Positions 36,407 through 45,513 are shown, counted from the stretch's first letter. The stretch: DNA of 64,000 nucleotides from Myxococcus flavus (GCF_050038885.1 NZ_CP143624.1:6634001-6698000); one strand, 5' to 3'. Notes: generated by a model from the letters alone, not told the origin. A program made the numbers and translations.

Positions 36407-38874
36407 CGGCCTGAAGGTGAGGATGGGGAGGTGGCGCGCGCAACCGGGGGCGCCTCGGCGACGGTGGGCTCGGCTGGCAGGAAGGGGATCAAGCGGACGT
36501 CCCGGCCATCACTCTCCACGGTGACGGCGCCGTGCCGGTCCGTGCGCCAGCACTCGCTCCCCAGGGCGCGATAGCGGGCTTCCACCTCCGTGTGGGGAAA
36601 CCCGTACCGGTTGCGCCGCCCCACGCAGAAGACGACGTGCCGGGGGCGCGTGCGCGCGAGCAGGGCCTCCGTGGAGGAGGTGCGCGAGCCATGGTGCGGC
36701 GCCTTCATCACCGTCACCGGACCGAGCCGCTCGGCCAGGGCGTCCTCGCCATCCGCTTCCACGTCGCCGGTGAGGAGCACGGTGACGTCGCCATGGCGCA
36801 CGAGCAGCACCACGCTCCGGTCGTTCGCGCCCTCCAGCAGCTCGCGCGCGTCTGGCTCCGGTGGGCCGAGGACTTCCACCACGGCCTCGCCCAGGCGCAA
36901 GGGCGGATGGCCTGCCTCGACCTCCTCCACGCGCGCGTCTCCAGCGGCTGCCACCACCTGCCGTGTCAGGGGGCCGTCTTCTTCACCCGCGGGCAGCCAT
37001 AGCCGCTCGGTGGGGACCTGCTTCAGCGCGGATGCCAGCCCGAGCGCATGGTCCGGGTGGGGATGGGACAGCACGGCCAGGGCCAGCCGGGAGATGCCCG
37101 CGTGCTTCAGGTACGGCAGGACGAATCGCTCTCCGGGGTCCATGCCACCCGGGACGCCCCCGCCATCCACCAGAAGGTGCTCGCCCCGCGAGCTGACCAC
37201 CACGGAATCGCCCTGGCCCACCGCGAGGAAGGTGACACGCAGACCGGGCTGCGGGGTGAGCACGGGCGCCAGCATCGCGGCGCCGACGGCGGCGGGAGCC
37301 AGCAGCCCGGCCAGCCGCCAGCGCCCCGTCCCCAGCGCCCACGCCAGGAGCCCAGCGGCGTAGAACACCGACAGGAGCCCCAGCGATGGCACCTCCACCG
37401 AAGCCAGGGGCACCGCGGCGAAGAAGCGCGTCAGCGCCAGCAGCAGCTCGGAGGCCCAGGCGCCGGCCCACAGCACGGGGGTGGCCAGGACGGGGGCCAC
37501 GACGAAGAGGGCGGCACCGCCCGCCGCCAGGCCCGTGAGCAGCCCGCAGAGGGGCAGGGCGATGACGTTCGACACGAGCCCCGCGAGGCTCACCCGTCCA
37601 AAGGTCGCGGCGACGATGGGCAGCCCCGACAGCGTCGCCGCGGCGCTCGCGCACAGCGTCTGGGCCACCGTCTCCTTGACCTGGCCCCACCAGCGCCGCA
37701 CGCGGCGGGGCTCGGACGGGTCGGGCTCCGCCAGGGGAAGTGCCTGCCTCAGGGGCGGAGAGAGCAGCACCAGCCCCAGCACGGCGAGGAATGACAGCCG
37801 CAGCGACAGGTCGACCACGCTGGAAGGCGCCCACGCCACCAGCACCACGGCCGCCGCCGCGAGCCCATTGAGCCCGTCCGCGCGACGCCACAGCGCCAGG
37901 CCGAGCAGCACCACGGTGGCCATGACCGCGGAGCGCACCGCGGGAGGCTGGTTGTCGGTGAAGACGACGTAGGCCCAGACGAAGGGAATGGACGCGGGGG
38001 CCGCCACCTGTCGCGCGTCCAGCATCCGCCAGCGCGAGCCCGTGCGCACCACCACGCGCCGCAGCACCGCGAGCGTCATCAGTGCCAGCGCGGCCACATG
38101 CAGGCCGCTGACGCTCAGGACGTGCGCCAGCCCCGCGCGGGAGAAGGCGTCTTCCCACGCGTCATCCAGCGCCGCGCGCTGTCCCGCGGCCAGGGTGAGG
38201 AAGAGCGCCGCGGCGTCCGTGGACGGCGCCACCGCATGCACCGCCTCCGCCAGCCGCGTGCGCGTGCCCTCCAGCGCCACGCGCCACGCCGGAGCAGGGG
38301 AGAGCACCAGCAGCCGCCGTGCGTCCAGGCCGCCGGTGAAGGCCACGCCTTGCCGACGGCGCGTCACCCCGAAGTCCTTCTCGCCGGGATTGGACGGGGG
38401 CGCATCCGGCATCAACTTCGTCTCCGCCCTGACGCGCTGCCCGGGAAGCAGCGGTGGCGGCTCACCCCGCAAGGACAGGTTCATCCGGAACCGCACGGGC
38501 TCCAGCGGCCCCGGAGGCACGCCGGCCCGCGCGACGGCCAGCCTCACCCGCGTCGTGCCGTCGAAGCGCTCCACGCGCTCGGTTTCACCTTCGACGATGA
38601 CGGGCCCGCCTTGCGCCAGCACTGGCGGCACGTCGACCCGGGTTTCCCACGTGGCGAGCCCCGCGCCCACCGCCCAGAGCGACGCCAGCACGGCGAGATG
38701 CGCACCGGGCAGCCTGGCGAGCGCCAGCCCGAGTGCTCCAAGTAAAAGCCCACAAACGAGAAATGGACCGCCCGTTGCACTTGTTACCGGGGCGCAGAGT
38801 GCTCCGAGAGACAGGCTCAGGGCGGGAAAGAAGAGAGGACGCGCGCCCAGGTCGCGCCACGCATGACGTTCCAC
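36403..38874 (-). CDS. comEC: DNA internalization competence protein ComEC/Rec2
   Basis: An 823-residue integral membrane protein that forms the inner-membrane channel for single-stranded DNA during natural transformation. The start is GTG. N-terminal helices (about 12-70) precede the OB-like domain (about 90-175), the membrane competence domain (about 215-480, with FSRAGLAHVLSVSGLHVAAL, whose GLAHLL-SGLH core is the family signature) and further helices to about 535. A C-terminal metallo-beta-lactamase-like domain (about 545-800) has VGQGDSVVV and SHPHPDHALG, so the metal-binding HxHxDH motif is intact and nuclease activity is plausible. All three domains are present, as in full-length ComEC. 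It is upstream of the coupled 84-residue gene. Confidence 0.95.
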   Translation of the reverse strand: MERHAWRDLGARPLFFPALSLSLGALCAPVTSATGGPFLVCGLLLGALGLALARLPGAHLAVLASLWAVGAGLATWETRVDVPPVLAQGGPVIVEGETERVERFDGTTRVRLAVARAGVPPGPLEPVRFRMNLSLRGEPPPLLPGQRVRAETKLMPDAPPSNPGEKDFGVTRRRQGVAFTGGLDARRLLVLSPAPAWRVALEGTRTRLAEAVHAVAPSTDAAALFLTLAAGQRAALDDAWEDAFSRAGLAHVLSVSGLHVAALALMTLAVLRRVVVRTGSRWRMLDARQVAAPASIPFVWAYVVFTDNQPPAVRSAVMATVVLLGLALWRRADGLNGLAAAAVVLVAWAPSSVVDLSLRLSFLAVLGLVLLSPPLRQALPLAEPDPSEPRRVRRWWGQVKETVAQTLCASAAATLSGLPIVAATFGRVSLAGLVSNVIALPLCGLLTGLAAGGAALFVVAPVLATPVLWAGAWASELLLALTRFFAAVPLASVEVPSLGLLSVFYAAGLLAWALGTGRWRLAGLLAPAAVGAAMLAPVLTPQPGLRVTFLAVGQGDSVVVSSRGEHLLVDGGGVPGGMDPGERFVLPYLKHAGISRLALAVLSHPHPDHALGLASALKQVPTERLWLPAGEEDGPLTRQVVAAAGDARVEEVEAGHPPLRLGEAVVEVLGPPEPDARELLEGANDRSVVLLVRHGDVTVLLTGDVEADGEDALAERLGPVTVMKAPHHGSRTSSTEALLARTRPRHVVFCVGRRNRYGFPHTEVEARYRALGSECWRTDRHGAVTVESDGRDVRLIPFLPAEPTVAEAPPVARATSPSSPSGR

Positions 38875-38983
38875 CTTCCCACCCCCACCCGCCGCCCGTC
38901 ACGCTGGTGCACACATCTGCCGACACCGCGTGTAGAAACCGACAACGTAGTCGGGCGCGTCCTGGGTGGTCAAGGCGATATCG

Positions 38984-39012
38984 TTGCCCGCGGATGTGGT
39001 TTGTGGTAGTAG
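38984..39012 (+). promoter_or_regulatory. Probable cdnL promoter
   Basis: TTGCCC (38984-38989), a 17-base spacer and TAGTAG (39007-39012), giving a leader of about 40 bases. The spacing is ideal; the -10 is only moderately conserved, in line with a promoter that needs an activator of open-complex formation. Confidence 0.45.
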
Positions 39013-39014
39013 TG

Positions 39015-39032
39015 CCCGGCTGAAAGGCCGGG
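39015..39032 (+). promoter_or_regulatory. Hairpin at the start of the cdnL leader
   Basis: CCCGGC (39015-39020) pairs with GCCGGG (39027-39032) around TGAAAG, at or just after the expected transcription start. It could stabilise the 5' end of the mRNA. Confidence 0.35.
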
Positions 39033-39057
39033 AGCGAGTCTTTCAAGGAGGCAGTGA

Positions 39058-39552
39058 GTGCAGACCAGCTTCAAGACTGGTGACAAGGCGGTTTACCCGG
39101 GCCAGGGCGTCGGTGAGGTGATGGGTATCGAACACACCGAGGTGGCCGGGCAGCGCCAGTCCTTCTACGTGCTGCGCATCCTGGAGAACGGAATGCGGAT
39201 CATGATCCCGATCAACAAGGTCGGGTCGGTCGGTCTCCGGGAGATCATCAGCGAGGAGGACGTCAAGCAGGTCTACTCCATCCTCAAGGAGAAGGACATC
39301 TCCGTCGACTCCACGACGTGGAACCGTCGCTACCGGGAGTACATGGAGAAGATCAAGACGGGCTCGGTGTTCGAAATTGCCGAGGTGCTCCGCGACCTCT
39401 ACCTCCTGAAGGGCGACAAGGACCTGTCCTTCGGCGAGCGGAAGATGCTGGACACCGCCCGCTCGCTGCTCATCAAGGAGCTGTCGCTGGCCAAGGACTG
39501 CTCCGAGGAAGAGATCGAGTCGGACCTGAAGAAGATCTTCAACCTGGCCTGA
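39058..39552 (+). CDS. cdnL: CdnL, CarD-family RNA polymerase-binding regulator
   Basis: A 164-residue CarD/CdnL/TRCF-family protein with the length and sequence style of myxobacterial CdnL. The N-terminal domain (about 1-65: FKTGDKAVYPGQGVGEV and the RIMIPINKV strand) binds the RNA polymerase beta subunit. The C-terminal helical domain (about 75-160) contains the tryptophan (TTWNRRYREYMEK) and basic patch that contact promoter DNA. Family members stabilise open complexes at rRNA and other housekeeping promoters and are essential in Myxococcus. It lacks the HMGA-like tail of CarD, which separates the two paralogues. The start is GTG with a strong AAGGAGG site. It has a recognisable promoter and a strong terminator, so it is likely monocistronic. 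Confidence 0.96.
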   Translation: MQTSFKTGDKAVYPGQGVGEVMGIEHTEVAGQRQSFYVLRILENGMRIMIPINKVGSVGLREIISEEDVKQVYSILKEKDISVDSTTWNRRYREYMEKIKTGSVFEIAEVLRDLYLLKGDKDLSFGERKMLDTARSLLIKELSLAKDCSEEEIESDLKKIFNLA

Positions 39553-39581
39553 GCGGGCCGGGCTGCTGTCCGAGACTCGTC

Positions 39582-39621
39582 GCCCCGGGTTCCCATGCAG
39601 GGAGCTCGGGGCTTCGTCTTT
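39582..39621 (+). terminator. Strong terminator of cdnL
   Basis: Thirteen-base arms (39582-39594 and 39600-39612) GCCCCGGGTTCCC and GGGAGCTCGGGGC pair with two wobbles around ATGCA and are followed by TTCGTCTTT. A clear rho-independent terminator. Confidence 0.8.
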
Positions 39622-39643
39622 CCACGCCACGTCATGTCCGCCC

Positions 39644-40291
39644 ATGAGTGAGCCGCGTCCGAAGTCCCCCACGGAGGAGGAGCGGGACCGCCGTATCGCC
39701 GAGTTGGAGGCGCGGCTGTCGCGCCGCCGCGTGGGCGTGCGGCCGGTGGCCGCGCTCATGGCCATCGCCGTGGGCCTGACGCTGCTGGGGATGCAGTGGA
39801 GGGATTTGTCGTACTTCCTGTCCCCGGACGTGCCGTTGACGCTGGGCGCGGAAGGGGCGTACCGGTTCGAGGCGCTCGTCTCCAATCGCTATGCGCAGGT
39901 GCATGGCGTGCCCACGGTCCGAGGGGCCTATGAGCGCGCGGACGGAGGGCTCTATGTCCTGGTGGGGCTGCGCGACTCGCCCTTCGTCGTGCGGCGCTCT
40001 GCGCTCCCGGGCGAGCAGTGGACGGAGGGGCGTCCTCCGCCGCAGCCCGACCAGCGCCCCTTCGCGGTTCGCGGCCGGTTGCTGGCACAGGAGGACACGC
40101 CCCGCTACCGGGATGCGCTGGCCTTGCTGGAGCGCATGGGCGAGGTCCAGCCCCACGAGGGCCGGCTGTGGCTCCTCGTCGAGGGGGAACGCCCCGGCGC
40201 CGACCGGGGCCTGCTCCTGGTGTCGTTGGCGCTGGTCACCTTCGTGGTGCTCAACGCCATGCTGCTCGTCAGGGGGCTGAAGCGCCGTTGA
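39644..40291 (+). CDS. Membrane protein with extracytoplasmic domain, unknown function
   Basis: A 215-residue protein with a basic, charged N-terminal stretch, one membrane helix at about residues 31-50, a periplasmic domain (about 55-185) and a second helix near the C-terminus (about 190-208). No family is recognised; the central domain looks like a small mixed alpha/beta fold. It follows the cdnL terminator, so it probably has its own start signal, but none is obvious in the 30-base gap. Its 3' end overlaps the end of the convergent FHA gene by 23 bases. Confidence 0.7.
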   Translation: MSEPRPKSPTEEERDRRIAELEARLSRRRVGVRPVAALMAIAVGLTLLGMQWRDLSYFLSPDVPLTLGAEGAYRFEALVSNRYAQVHGVPTVRGAYERADGGLYVLVGLRDSPFVVRRSALPGEQWTEGRPPPQPDQRPFAVRGRLLAQEDTPRYRDALALLERMGEVQPHEGRLWLLVEGERPGADRGLLLVSLALVTFVVLNAMLLVRGLKRR

Positions 40292-42140
40292 GCCGGGCGA
40301 GGTGCTCGCGTGCCTCGCGGTTCCCGGTGTCGTGCTTGAGGGCCTGCTCGAACGCGGCGCGTGCTTCGGTGGGGCGACCCGCGGCGGCGTGCTCGACGCC
40401 GACCTGGAGGTGCAGGCGGGACAGCTGCTTGCGCAGCGGCGGGCCGTGCTTGCTCCAGCCGTGCGCCAGCGCGTCATCGACGGACAGCGCGAGCGTCAGC
40501 TGGGTGATGGCCTCGGGGATGTCGCGCTTCGCCAGGGCCTTGCGTGCTGCTGCTTCGGCGGTCGCGAACTGGACGAGTTGTTCGTGTAGCGCGCCGAGGT
40601 TCGCCGACTGGGCCAGGTTGCGCGCCGCCGCGACGTTCCCGGCTTCGTAGTGGCGCAGCACGTCGGCTTCCGCGTCGGACGCACCCACGTCGGCGTGGGC
40701 GCCGCCCGCCGAGGATGCGCGTGAGCTCGAGGCCGTGCGCGTCGGGTGGCCGGTCCTGGTACTGCTGGCCGCGATGTTTCGGGCTCCAGGCGCGGTGGCG
40801 TCCTGGTCATGCGCGGGGCGCTGGAGGATGGCCGTGTCGTCCCGGTTCATCGCCATGCGATCGCTGGCGGTGAGAGGCACGGGCCGGACCTGCTTCGTCG
40901 TCCCTCGCGCGACGTTCAAGGCGCTGATGCCAGTGGCTTTGGGTGTCAGTGCTTCCTGGGGGGCCCGACCTGAGGCGACGTCGCCTGCCCGATACGAACC
41001 ATGCGCATCGTGGGTGGTGCCAGCGGGGGCGCCCGGCGATGCCCGCGCCATTGCGTCGGCGGTGGAGGCGGCAGCTCCCGTCCTGGAGCCTGTGGTCGAC
41101 TCCGATGAGGCGGCCGCGGACGCTGCGCCAGTCTTCGCGCCCGAGTCCGGGGCCGATACTCCGACATCGACTCGCGCATCCGGGCCGTCCGTAGTCGCCG
41201 CGCCGTTCCGCGCCATTGCGCCCGTACCTGCCACGCCGCTCCCTGCCGTCGCGTCCAACCCCGCCGAGCCCACTCCTGCCTTCGCGACCATGGCCGCCGA
41301 GCCGTCACCACTCCTCTCGGCCGGGAGTGCCTCACCGATGGTGCCCGACGCCGAGCCGTCACCAGGTGCAGCCGGCGCAGAGGCGGACTGCTGCGACGCG
41401 GCCAGCGGTGGCGACACCGAATCCTCCGCGCCACCCGCCAGACGCATGGAGAGCAGAGCGATGAGTGCCGCCACCCCAGAACCCAGCGCCGCGGCGCCCA
41501 GGGCCACCCCCAGGGAGCTCAGGGCCTTGCGCGGGGGCGCCGCTTCGGGCGTCGCCACCTGGGGGATGCCATGAGCGGGCGTGCCATGGCCACGCAGGCG
41601 CAGCAGGGCGTTGCCGAGGGAAATCTCATCCCCCGGCAGCAGCTCGACTTCGGAGGCGATGCGGTGGCGGTTGAGGAAGGTGCCGTTCTGGCTGCTCAGG
41701 TCCTTGAGGAAGAAGCGCTCACCCCGGCGGGTCAGGTGCGCATGGCGCCGGCTGATGGACGGGTGCTGCAACCGCAGATCCGACGAGGACGAGCGCCCAA
41801 TCACCAGCGCGCCCTGCTTCACGGGGACGAGCTGTCCGGCGCCGGGCCCTCGCTCGACGTACAGGAAGGCGGGCGCGTAGCCCGGGTCCGAGTATTCGTG
41901 CGCGGTGTCGAAGCGGGAGGCGAGCTCCCGGTCGCTGTTGGCGCGCACGCCCGGACCCTGACGCCGGTTCCTTCGCGAGCCGGCGGGATATTGGGGAACG
42001 CGCTGCGGCCGCGGGTCGTCTGCCTGGAGCGGGTCCACCTCGTCATCGTCGAAGGGGAGCTCCACGTCGGAATCCTGGGGCGCCTGCGTACCGGGCGGGC
42101 GGGGCGGCCGAGGAGGCCGCTTGGAGTTCGGTGGAGCCAT
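40269..42140 (-). CDS. FHA-domain membrane protein with Ala/Ser-rich stalk
   Basis: A 623-residue protein. A Pro/Asp-rich N-terminus leads to an FHA domain (about residues 85-170) with IGRSSSSDLRL, the binding segment SISRRHAHL and SSQNGTFLNRHRI. One transmembrane helix follows (about 208-235), then a long low-complexity Ala/Ser/Gly/Thr region (about 240-480) and a helical C-terminal domain (about 490-620) with TPR-like repeats (AEAAARKALAKRD, AFEQALKHDTGNREAREHLARL). The FHA domain is cytoplasmic, the stalk and TPR-like domain periplasmic. It may link Ser/Thr phosphorylation inside the cell to an envelope partner. An upstream ATG (42149) is also possible; the chosen ATG has better spacing to GGGAG. 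Confidence 0.85.
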   Translation of the reverse strand: MAPPNSKRPPRPPRPPGTQAPQDSDVELPFDDDEVDPLQADDPRPQRVPQYPAGSRRNRRQGPGVRANSDRELASRFDTAHEYSDPGYAPAFLYVERGPGAGQLVPVKQGALVIGRSSSSDLRLQHPSISRRHAHLTRRGERFFLKDLSSQNGTFLNRHRIASEVELLPGDEISLGNALLRLRGHGTPAHGIPQVATPEAAPPRKALSSLGVALGAAALGSGVAALIALLSMRLAGGAEDSVSPPLAASQQSASAPAAPGDGSASGTIGEALPAERSGDGSAAMVAKAGVGSAGLDATAGSGVAGTGAMARNGAATTDGPDARVDVGVSAPDSGAKTGAASAAASSESTTGSRTGAAASTADAMARASPGAPAGTTHDAHGSYRAGDVASGRAPQEALTPKATGISALNVARGTTKQVRPVPLTASDRMAMNRDDTAILQRPAHDQDATAPGARNIAASSTRTGHPTRTASSSRASSAGGAHADVGASDAEADVLRHYEAGNVAAARNLAQSANLGALHEQLVQFATAEAAARKALAKRDIPEAITQLTLALSVDDALAHGWSKHGPPLRKQLSRLHLQVGVEHAAAGRPTEARAAFEQALKHDTGNREAREHLARLNGASAP

Positions 42141-42213
42141 GATGGCCATTCTCCCAGATTGGGGGCGGCGACGAACCCCTCGCGAATACTGGCCTGTCCG
42201 GGACCCGAGACTC

Positions 42214-42219
42214 TAGAGT
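42214..42219 (+). promoter_or_regulatory. Possible -10 element of cysS (TAGAGT)
   Basis: TAGAGT with the expected start point near 42226 excludes the GTG at 42218 as the cysS start and favours a codon further down. No -35 consensus is visible. Confidence 0.35.
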
Positions 42220-42262
42220 GAGGGATACACCCACGCCTATGGACCCAAGAGGATTGCCGCAC

Positions 42263-43732
42263 GTGACCCCGCCCGCCATCCGGCTCTTCAACACCATGAC
42301 CATGCAGAAGGAGCTGCTGCAGCCCGCTGTCCCGGGCGAGGTGGGGGTCTACGTCTGTGGTCCTACCGTCTACAGCTACATTCATATCGGGAACGCGCGC
42401 ACCTTCACCTCCTTCGACGTGGTAGTCCGCTACCTTCGTCACCGGGGGCTGAAGGTGCGTTACGTCCGCAACTTCACGGACGTGGACGACAAGATCATCA
42501 AGGCCGCCGCGGAGACAGGGGAGGCCCCCGTGGCGCTGGCGGCGCGGTTCGTGGAGATCTTCCGGGAGGATGCCCGGGCGCTGCACCTGCAGGAGCCGGA
42601 CGTGTCGCCGCGCGTGAGCGACCACCTGCCGGAAATCATCGCCATCATCCAGAAGCTGGTGGACAAGGGGCACGCGTACGCGTCGCAGGGAGACGTGTAC
42701 TTCTCGGTGAGCAGCGACCCGGACTACGCGAAGCTGTCCAAGCGCAACCTGGATGACTTGTGCGTGGGGGAGCGCGTGCAGCCGGGCGAGCAGAAGCGCG
42801 AGCCGCTCGACTTCGCGCTGTGGAAGGCCGCCAAGCCGGGCGAGCCCGCCTGGGACAGCCCCTGGGGACCGGGCCGGCCGGGCTGGCACATCGAGTGCTC
42901 CGCCATGAGCGCGAAGTACCTGGGTGAGACGTTCGACATCCACGGCGGCGCGCTGGACCTCATCTTTCCCCACCACGAGAACGAAATCGCGCAGAGCGAG
43001 TCGGCCAACGGGGTGACCTTCGCCCGGTACTGGATGCACTGCGGCTTCCTGGACCTGGAAGGCGCGAAGATGTCCAAGTCGCTGGGCAACGTGGTGCGCC
43101 TGCGCGACGCGCTGACCAAGGTGGACCCGGAGGCGCTGCGCTTCTTCTTCCTCTCCACGCACTACCGCCACCCGCTGTCGTTCTCCGACAAGGCCCTGTC
43201 GGACGCGGAGGCGCGCATGGAGTACTTCTACGAGACGCTCCGCAAGGTGGACGAGCGCGTGGCGGGCAAGGACTTCGGCAAGGGGCCGCTGCACGGCGAG
43301 CCACACCGCTTCTTCGCCGAGTTCGAGTCCGCCATGGACGACGACTTCAACACCGCGGGCGGCCTGGGCGCGTTGTCGGGGCTCTTCGGGATGATGAACG
43401 AGCTGACCGACAAGCCGCCGGTGAAGGACAAGGCGCTGATGGGCCGCACGCTCCAGGCGCTGCGCGAGGACGTGCGCCGCGTATCGGGCGTCCTGGGGCT
43501 CTTCGAGGACGCGCCGGCCGCGTGGCTGTTGCGCCGCCGGGAGCGTGCCGTGCGCGAGCGCGGCATCGACGTGGCGGACGTGGAGCGCCTGCTGAGCGAG
43601 CGCACCGCCGCGCGCGCCGCGAAGGACTTCGCCGCCGCGGACCGGGTGCGAAGCGAGCTGAAGCAGAAGGGCGTGGAAATCATGGACACGCCCGCCGGCA
43701 CGACGTGGAAGGTGGCGCCCGCGCAGGGGTGA
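42263..43732 (+). CDS. cysS: Cysteinyl-tRNA synthetase
   Basis: A 489-residue class I aminoacyl-tRNA synthetase. The HIGH signature is YIHIGNARTF near residue 40, KMSKS is intact near 268, and the zinc ligands that select cysteine are visible (VCGPTVY near 31, IECSAM near 211, HHENE near 237). The C-terminal DALR anticodon-recognition domain is present. The start chosen is a GTG with AAGAGGA 9 bases upstream; it gives the usual opening (IRLFNTMTMQKE). The more upstream GTG at 42218 and ATG at 42239 lack a ribosome binding site, and the first overlaps a likely -10 element. Confidence 0.95.
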   Translation: MTPPAIRLFNTMTMQKELLQPAVPGEVGVYVCGPTVYSYIHIGNARTFTSFDVVVRYLRHRGLKVRYVRNFTDVDDKIIKAAAETGEAPVALAARFVEIFREDARALHLQEPDVSPRVSDHLPEIIAIIQKLVDKGHAYASQGDVYFSVSSDPDYAKLSKRNLDDLCVGERVQPGEQKREPLDFALWKAAKPGEPAWDSPWGPGRPGWHIECSAMSAKYLGETFDIHGGALDLIFPHHENEIAQSESANGVTFARYWMHCGFLDLEGAKMSKSLGNVVRLRDALTKVDPEALRFFFLSTHYRHPLSFSDKALSDAEARMEYFYETLRKVDERVAGKDFGKGPLHGEPHRFFAEFESAMDDDFNTAGGLGALSGLFGMMNELTDKPPVKDKALMGRTLQALREDVRRVSGVLGLFEDAPAAWLLRRRERAVRERGIDVADVERLLSERTAARAAKDFAAADRVRSELKQKGVEIMDTPAGTTWKVAPAQG

Positions 43733-43779
43733 GGCAGGGCTTCGGGTGTCCCGGGCTTCGTGTTAGGGCTCGGGGCACC

Positions 43780-45459
43780 ATGATGCGCTCGCTGCCCCTG
43801 CTCCTCGTCCTCTGCTCCGCTCCGTCGCTCGCGCAGCGCGTGCCGCTGACGACGCCCGCGGAGAAGTCCGCGTCTGGCGCCATCGTTCCGGACGTGCTGC
43901 GTGCCCACGTGCGTTTCCTCGCGCATGACCTGCTGGAGGGACGCGGGCCCGGCACGCGGGGGGACGCGCTCGCGCAGGCGTACATCGCCTCGCAGTTCGA
44001 GGCGCTCGGGCTGAAGCCCATGGGCACGGACGGCTCGTACCTGCAGCCCTTCGACCTGGTGGGCGTCACCAGTAGCCCGAAGCACCTGACGTTCCGCGCG
44101 CCCCAGGGCACGGTGGACCTGAAGTTCCAGGAGGACTTCATCGCCGTGTCCGGCGTGCAGTCGCCCGAGGCGAAGCTGGAGGACTCCGAGCTCGTCTTCG
44201 TGGGCTACGGTATCCAGGCGCCCGAGTACCAGTGGGACGACTTCAAGGGGATGGACGTGCGCGGCAAGACGCTGCTCATCCTCAACAGCGACCCGGAGGA
44301 CGACCCGGCGCTCTTCGCGGGCCGGACGCGCCTCTGGTACGGCCGCTGGGATTACAAGTACGAGCAGGCGGCGAAGATGGGGGCGGCCGGCGCCATCATC
44401 CTCCACACCACGCCGAGCGCGGGCTATCCATGGCAGGTGGTGCAGACGTCGTGGACGGGCGAGCAGTTCGAGCTACCCGCCGCCGAGGGGCCTCGCCTCC
44501 AGGTGAAGGGGTGGACGACCGAGGCGGCGACGCGCCGGGTGCTGCAGCTCGCGGGCAAGGACCTGGACGCGCTCCGGGCCACCGCGCAGCGGCGCGACTT
44601 CCAGCCCGTGCCACTTGGCGTGACGGTGTCTTCGAGGCTCGTCAACTCGGTGCGCCGCAGCCCCACGGCCAACGTGCTGGCGCTGCTGCCCGGCAGTGAC
44701 CCCAAGCTGTCCCAGGAGGTGGTGCTCTACACCGCGCACCATGACCACCTCGGCCGGAAGGAGGGCGGCGCGCCGGGCGAGGACACCATCTACAACGGCG
44801 CGCTCGACAACGCGTCCGGCGTGTCCGCCATGCTCGCCGTCGCGCGGGCGTTCCGGGCGCTGCCCCAGGCGCCGCGCCGCTCCATCCTCTTCGCCGCCGT
44901 GGCCGCGGAGGAGCAGGGACTGCTGGGCTCCCAGTACCTGGCCGAGCACCCGCCGGTGCCCCACGGCCGCGTGGCCGCGAACATCAACATCGATGGCGCC
45001 AACATCCACGGCCGCACGCGCGACATCACCGCCATCGGCCTGGGCAAGTCCAACCTGGATGCCACGCTCGTCGCCCTGGCGAAGGCTCAGGGCCGGGTGG
45101 TGAAGGCGGACCAGCTGTCCGACCGGGGCTTCTTCTACCGCTCGGACCAGTTCAGCTTCGCCAAGCGGGGGATTCCCGCCGCCTACTTCGGCAGTGGGAT
45201 GGACTTCATCGGCCGGCCGGAGGGCTGGGGCAGGCAGCAGCGCGAGGTGTGGGAGTCGAAGCACTACCACCAGCCCTCGGACGAGCTTCGCCCGGACTGG
45301 GACTTTTCCGGCGCGGTGGAAGACGCGCGCCTGTTCTTCCTGCTGGGGGCCCACGTGGCCCGCAGCCCGCAGATGCCGCGCTGGAACAAGGGAGACGAGT
45401 TCGAGGCCGCCCGCCTGCAATCCCTGGAAGCGCTGAAGCGGCTGGACACTTCGCGGTAG
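43780..45459 (+). CDS. M28-family metallopeptidase, exported
   Basis: A 559-residue zinc aminopeptidase with an N-terminal signal peptide (about residues 1-19, ending SLAQ). A protease-associated insert runs through about 110-285. The M28 metal ligands are visible in order: YTAHHDHLG (His near 319), NGALDNASG (Asp), AAEEQGLLGS (the Glu pair), NINIDGANI (Asp) and SKHYHQPSDEL (His). It should act on peptides outside the cytoplasm, in keeping with a predatory, proteolytic organism. TAGGGC at 43764-43769 may be a -10 element, which would leave almost no leader. It lies between cysS and uvrB without overlap. Confidence 0.92.
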   Translation: MMRSLPLLLVLCSAPSLAQRVPLTTPAEKSASGAIVPDVLRAHVRFLAHDLLEGRGPGTRGDALAQAYIASQFEALGLKPMGTDGSYLQPFDLVGVTSSPKHLTFRAPQGTVDLKFQEDFIAVSGVQSPEAKLEDSELVFVGYGIQAPEYQWDDFKGMDVRGKTLLILNSDPEDDPALFAGRTRLWYGRWDYKYEQAAKMGAAGAIILHTTPSAGYPWQVVQTSWTGEQFELPAAEGPRLQVKGWTTEAATRRVLQLAGKDLDALRATAQRRDFQPVPLGVTVSSRLVNSVRRSPTANVLALLPGSDPKLSQEVVLYTAHHDHLGRKEGGAPGEDTIYNGALDNASGVSAMLAVARAFRALPQAPRRSILFAAVAAEEQGLLGSQYLAEHPPVPHGRVAANINIDGANIHGRTRDITAIGLGKSNLDATLVALAKAQGRVVKADQLSDRGFFYRSDQFSFAKRGIPAAYFGSGMDFIGRPEGWGRQQREVWESKHYHQPSDELRPDWDFSGAVEDARLFFLLGAHVARSPQMPRWNKGDEFEAARLQSLEALKRLDTSR

Positions 45460-45499
45460 TCAAGGCCACGAACATCCGGCCTTCCCATCCGCACGGTGT

Positions 45500-45505
45500 T
45501 AGATC
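45500..45505 (+). promoter_or_regulatory. Probable -10 element of uvrB (TAGATC)
   Basis: TAGATC is followed by exactly 8 bases and the uvrB ATG, the same arrangement as at uvrA. No ribosome binding site is present between the hexamer and the ATG. Confidence 0.35.
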
Positions 45506-45513
45506 TCGCGGGT

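Noticed and set aside
42218..42262. cysS starting at GTG 42218 or ATG 42239
   Set aside because: The first overlaps a likely -10 element and neither has a ribosome binding site, whereas GTG 42263 has AAGAGGA at the right distance and gives the usual protein start.
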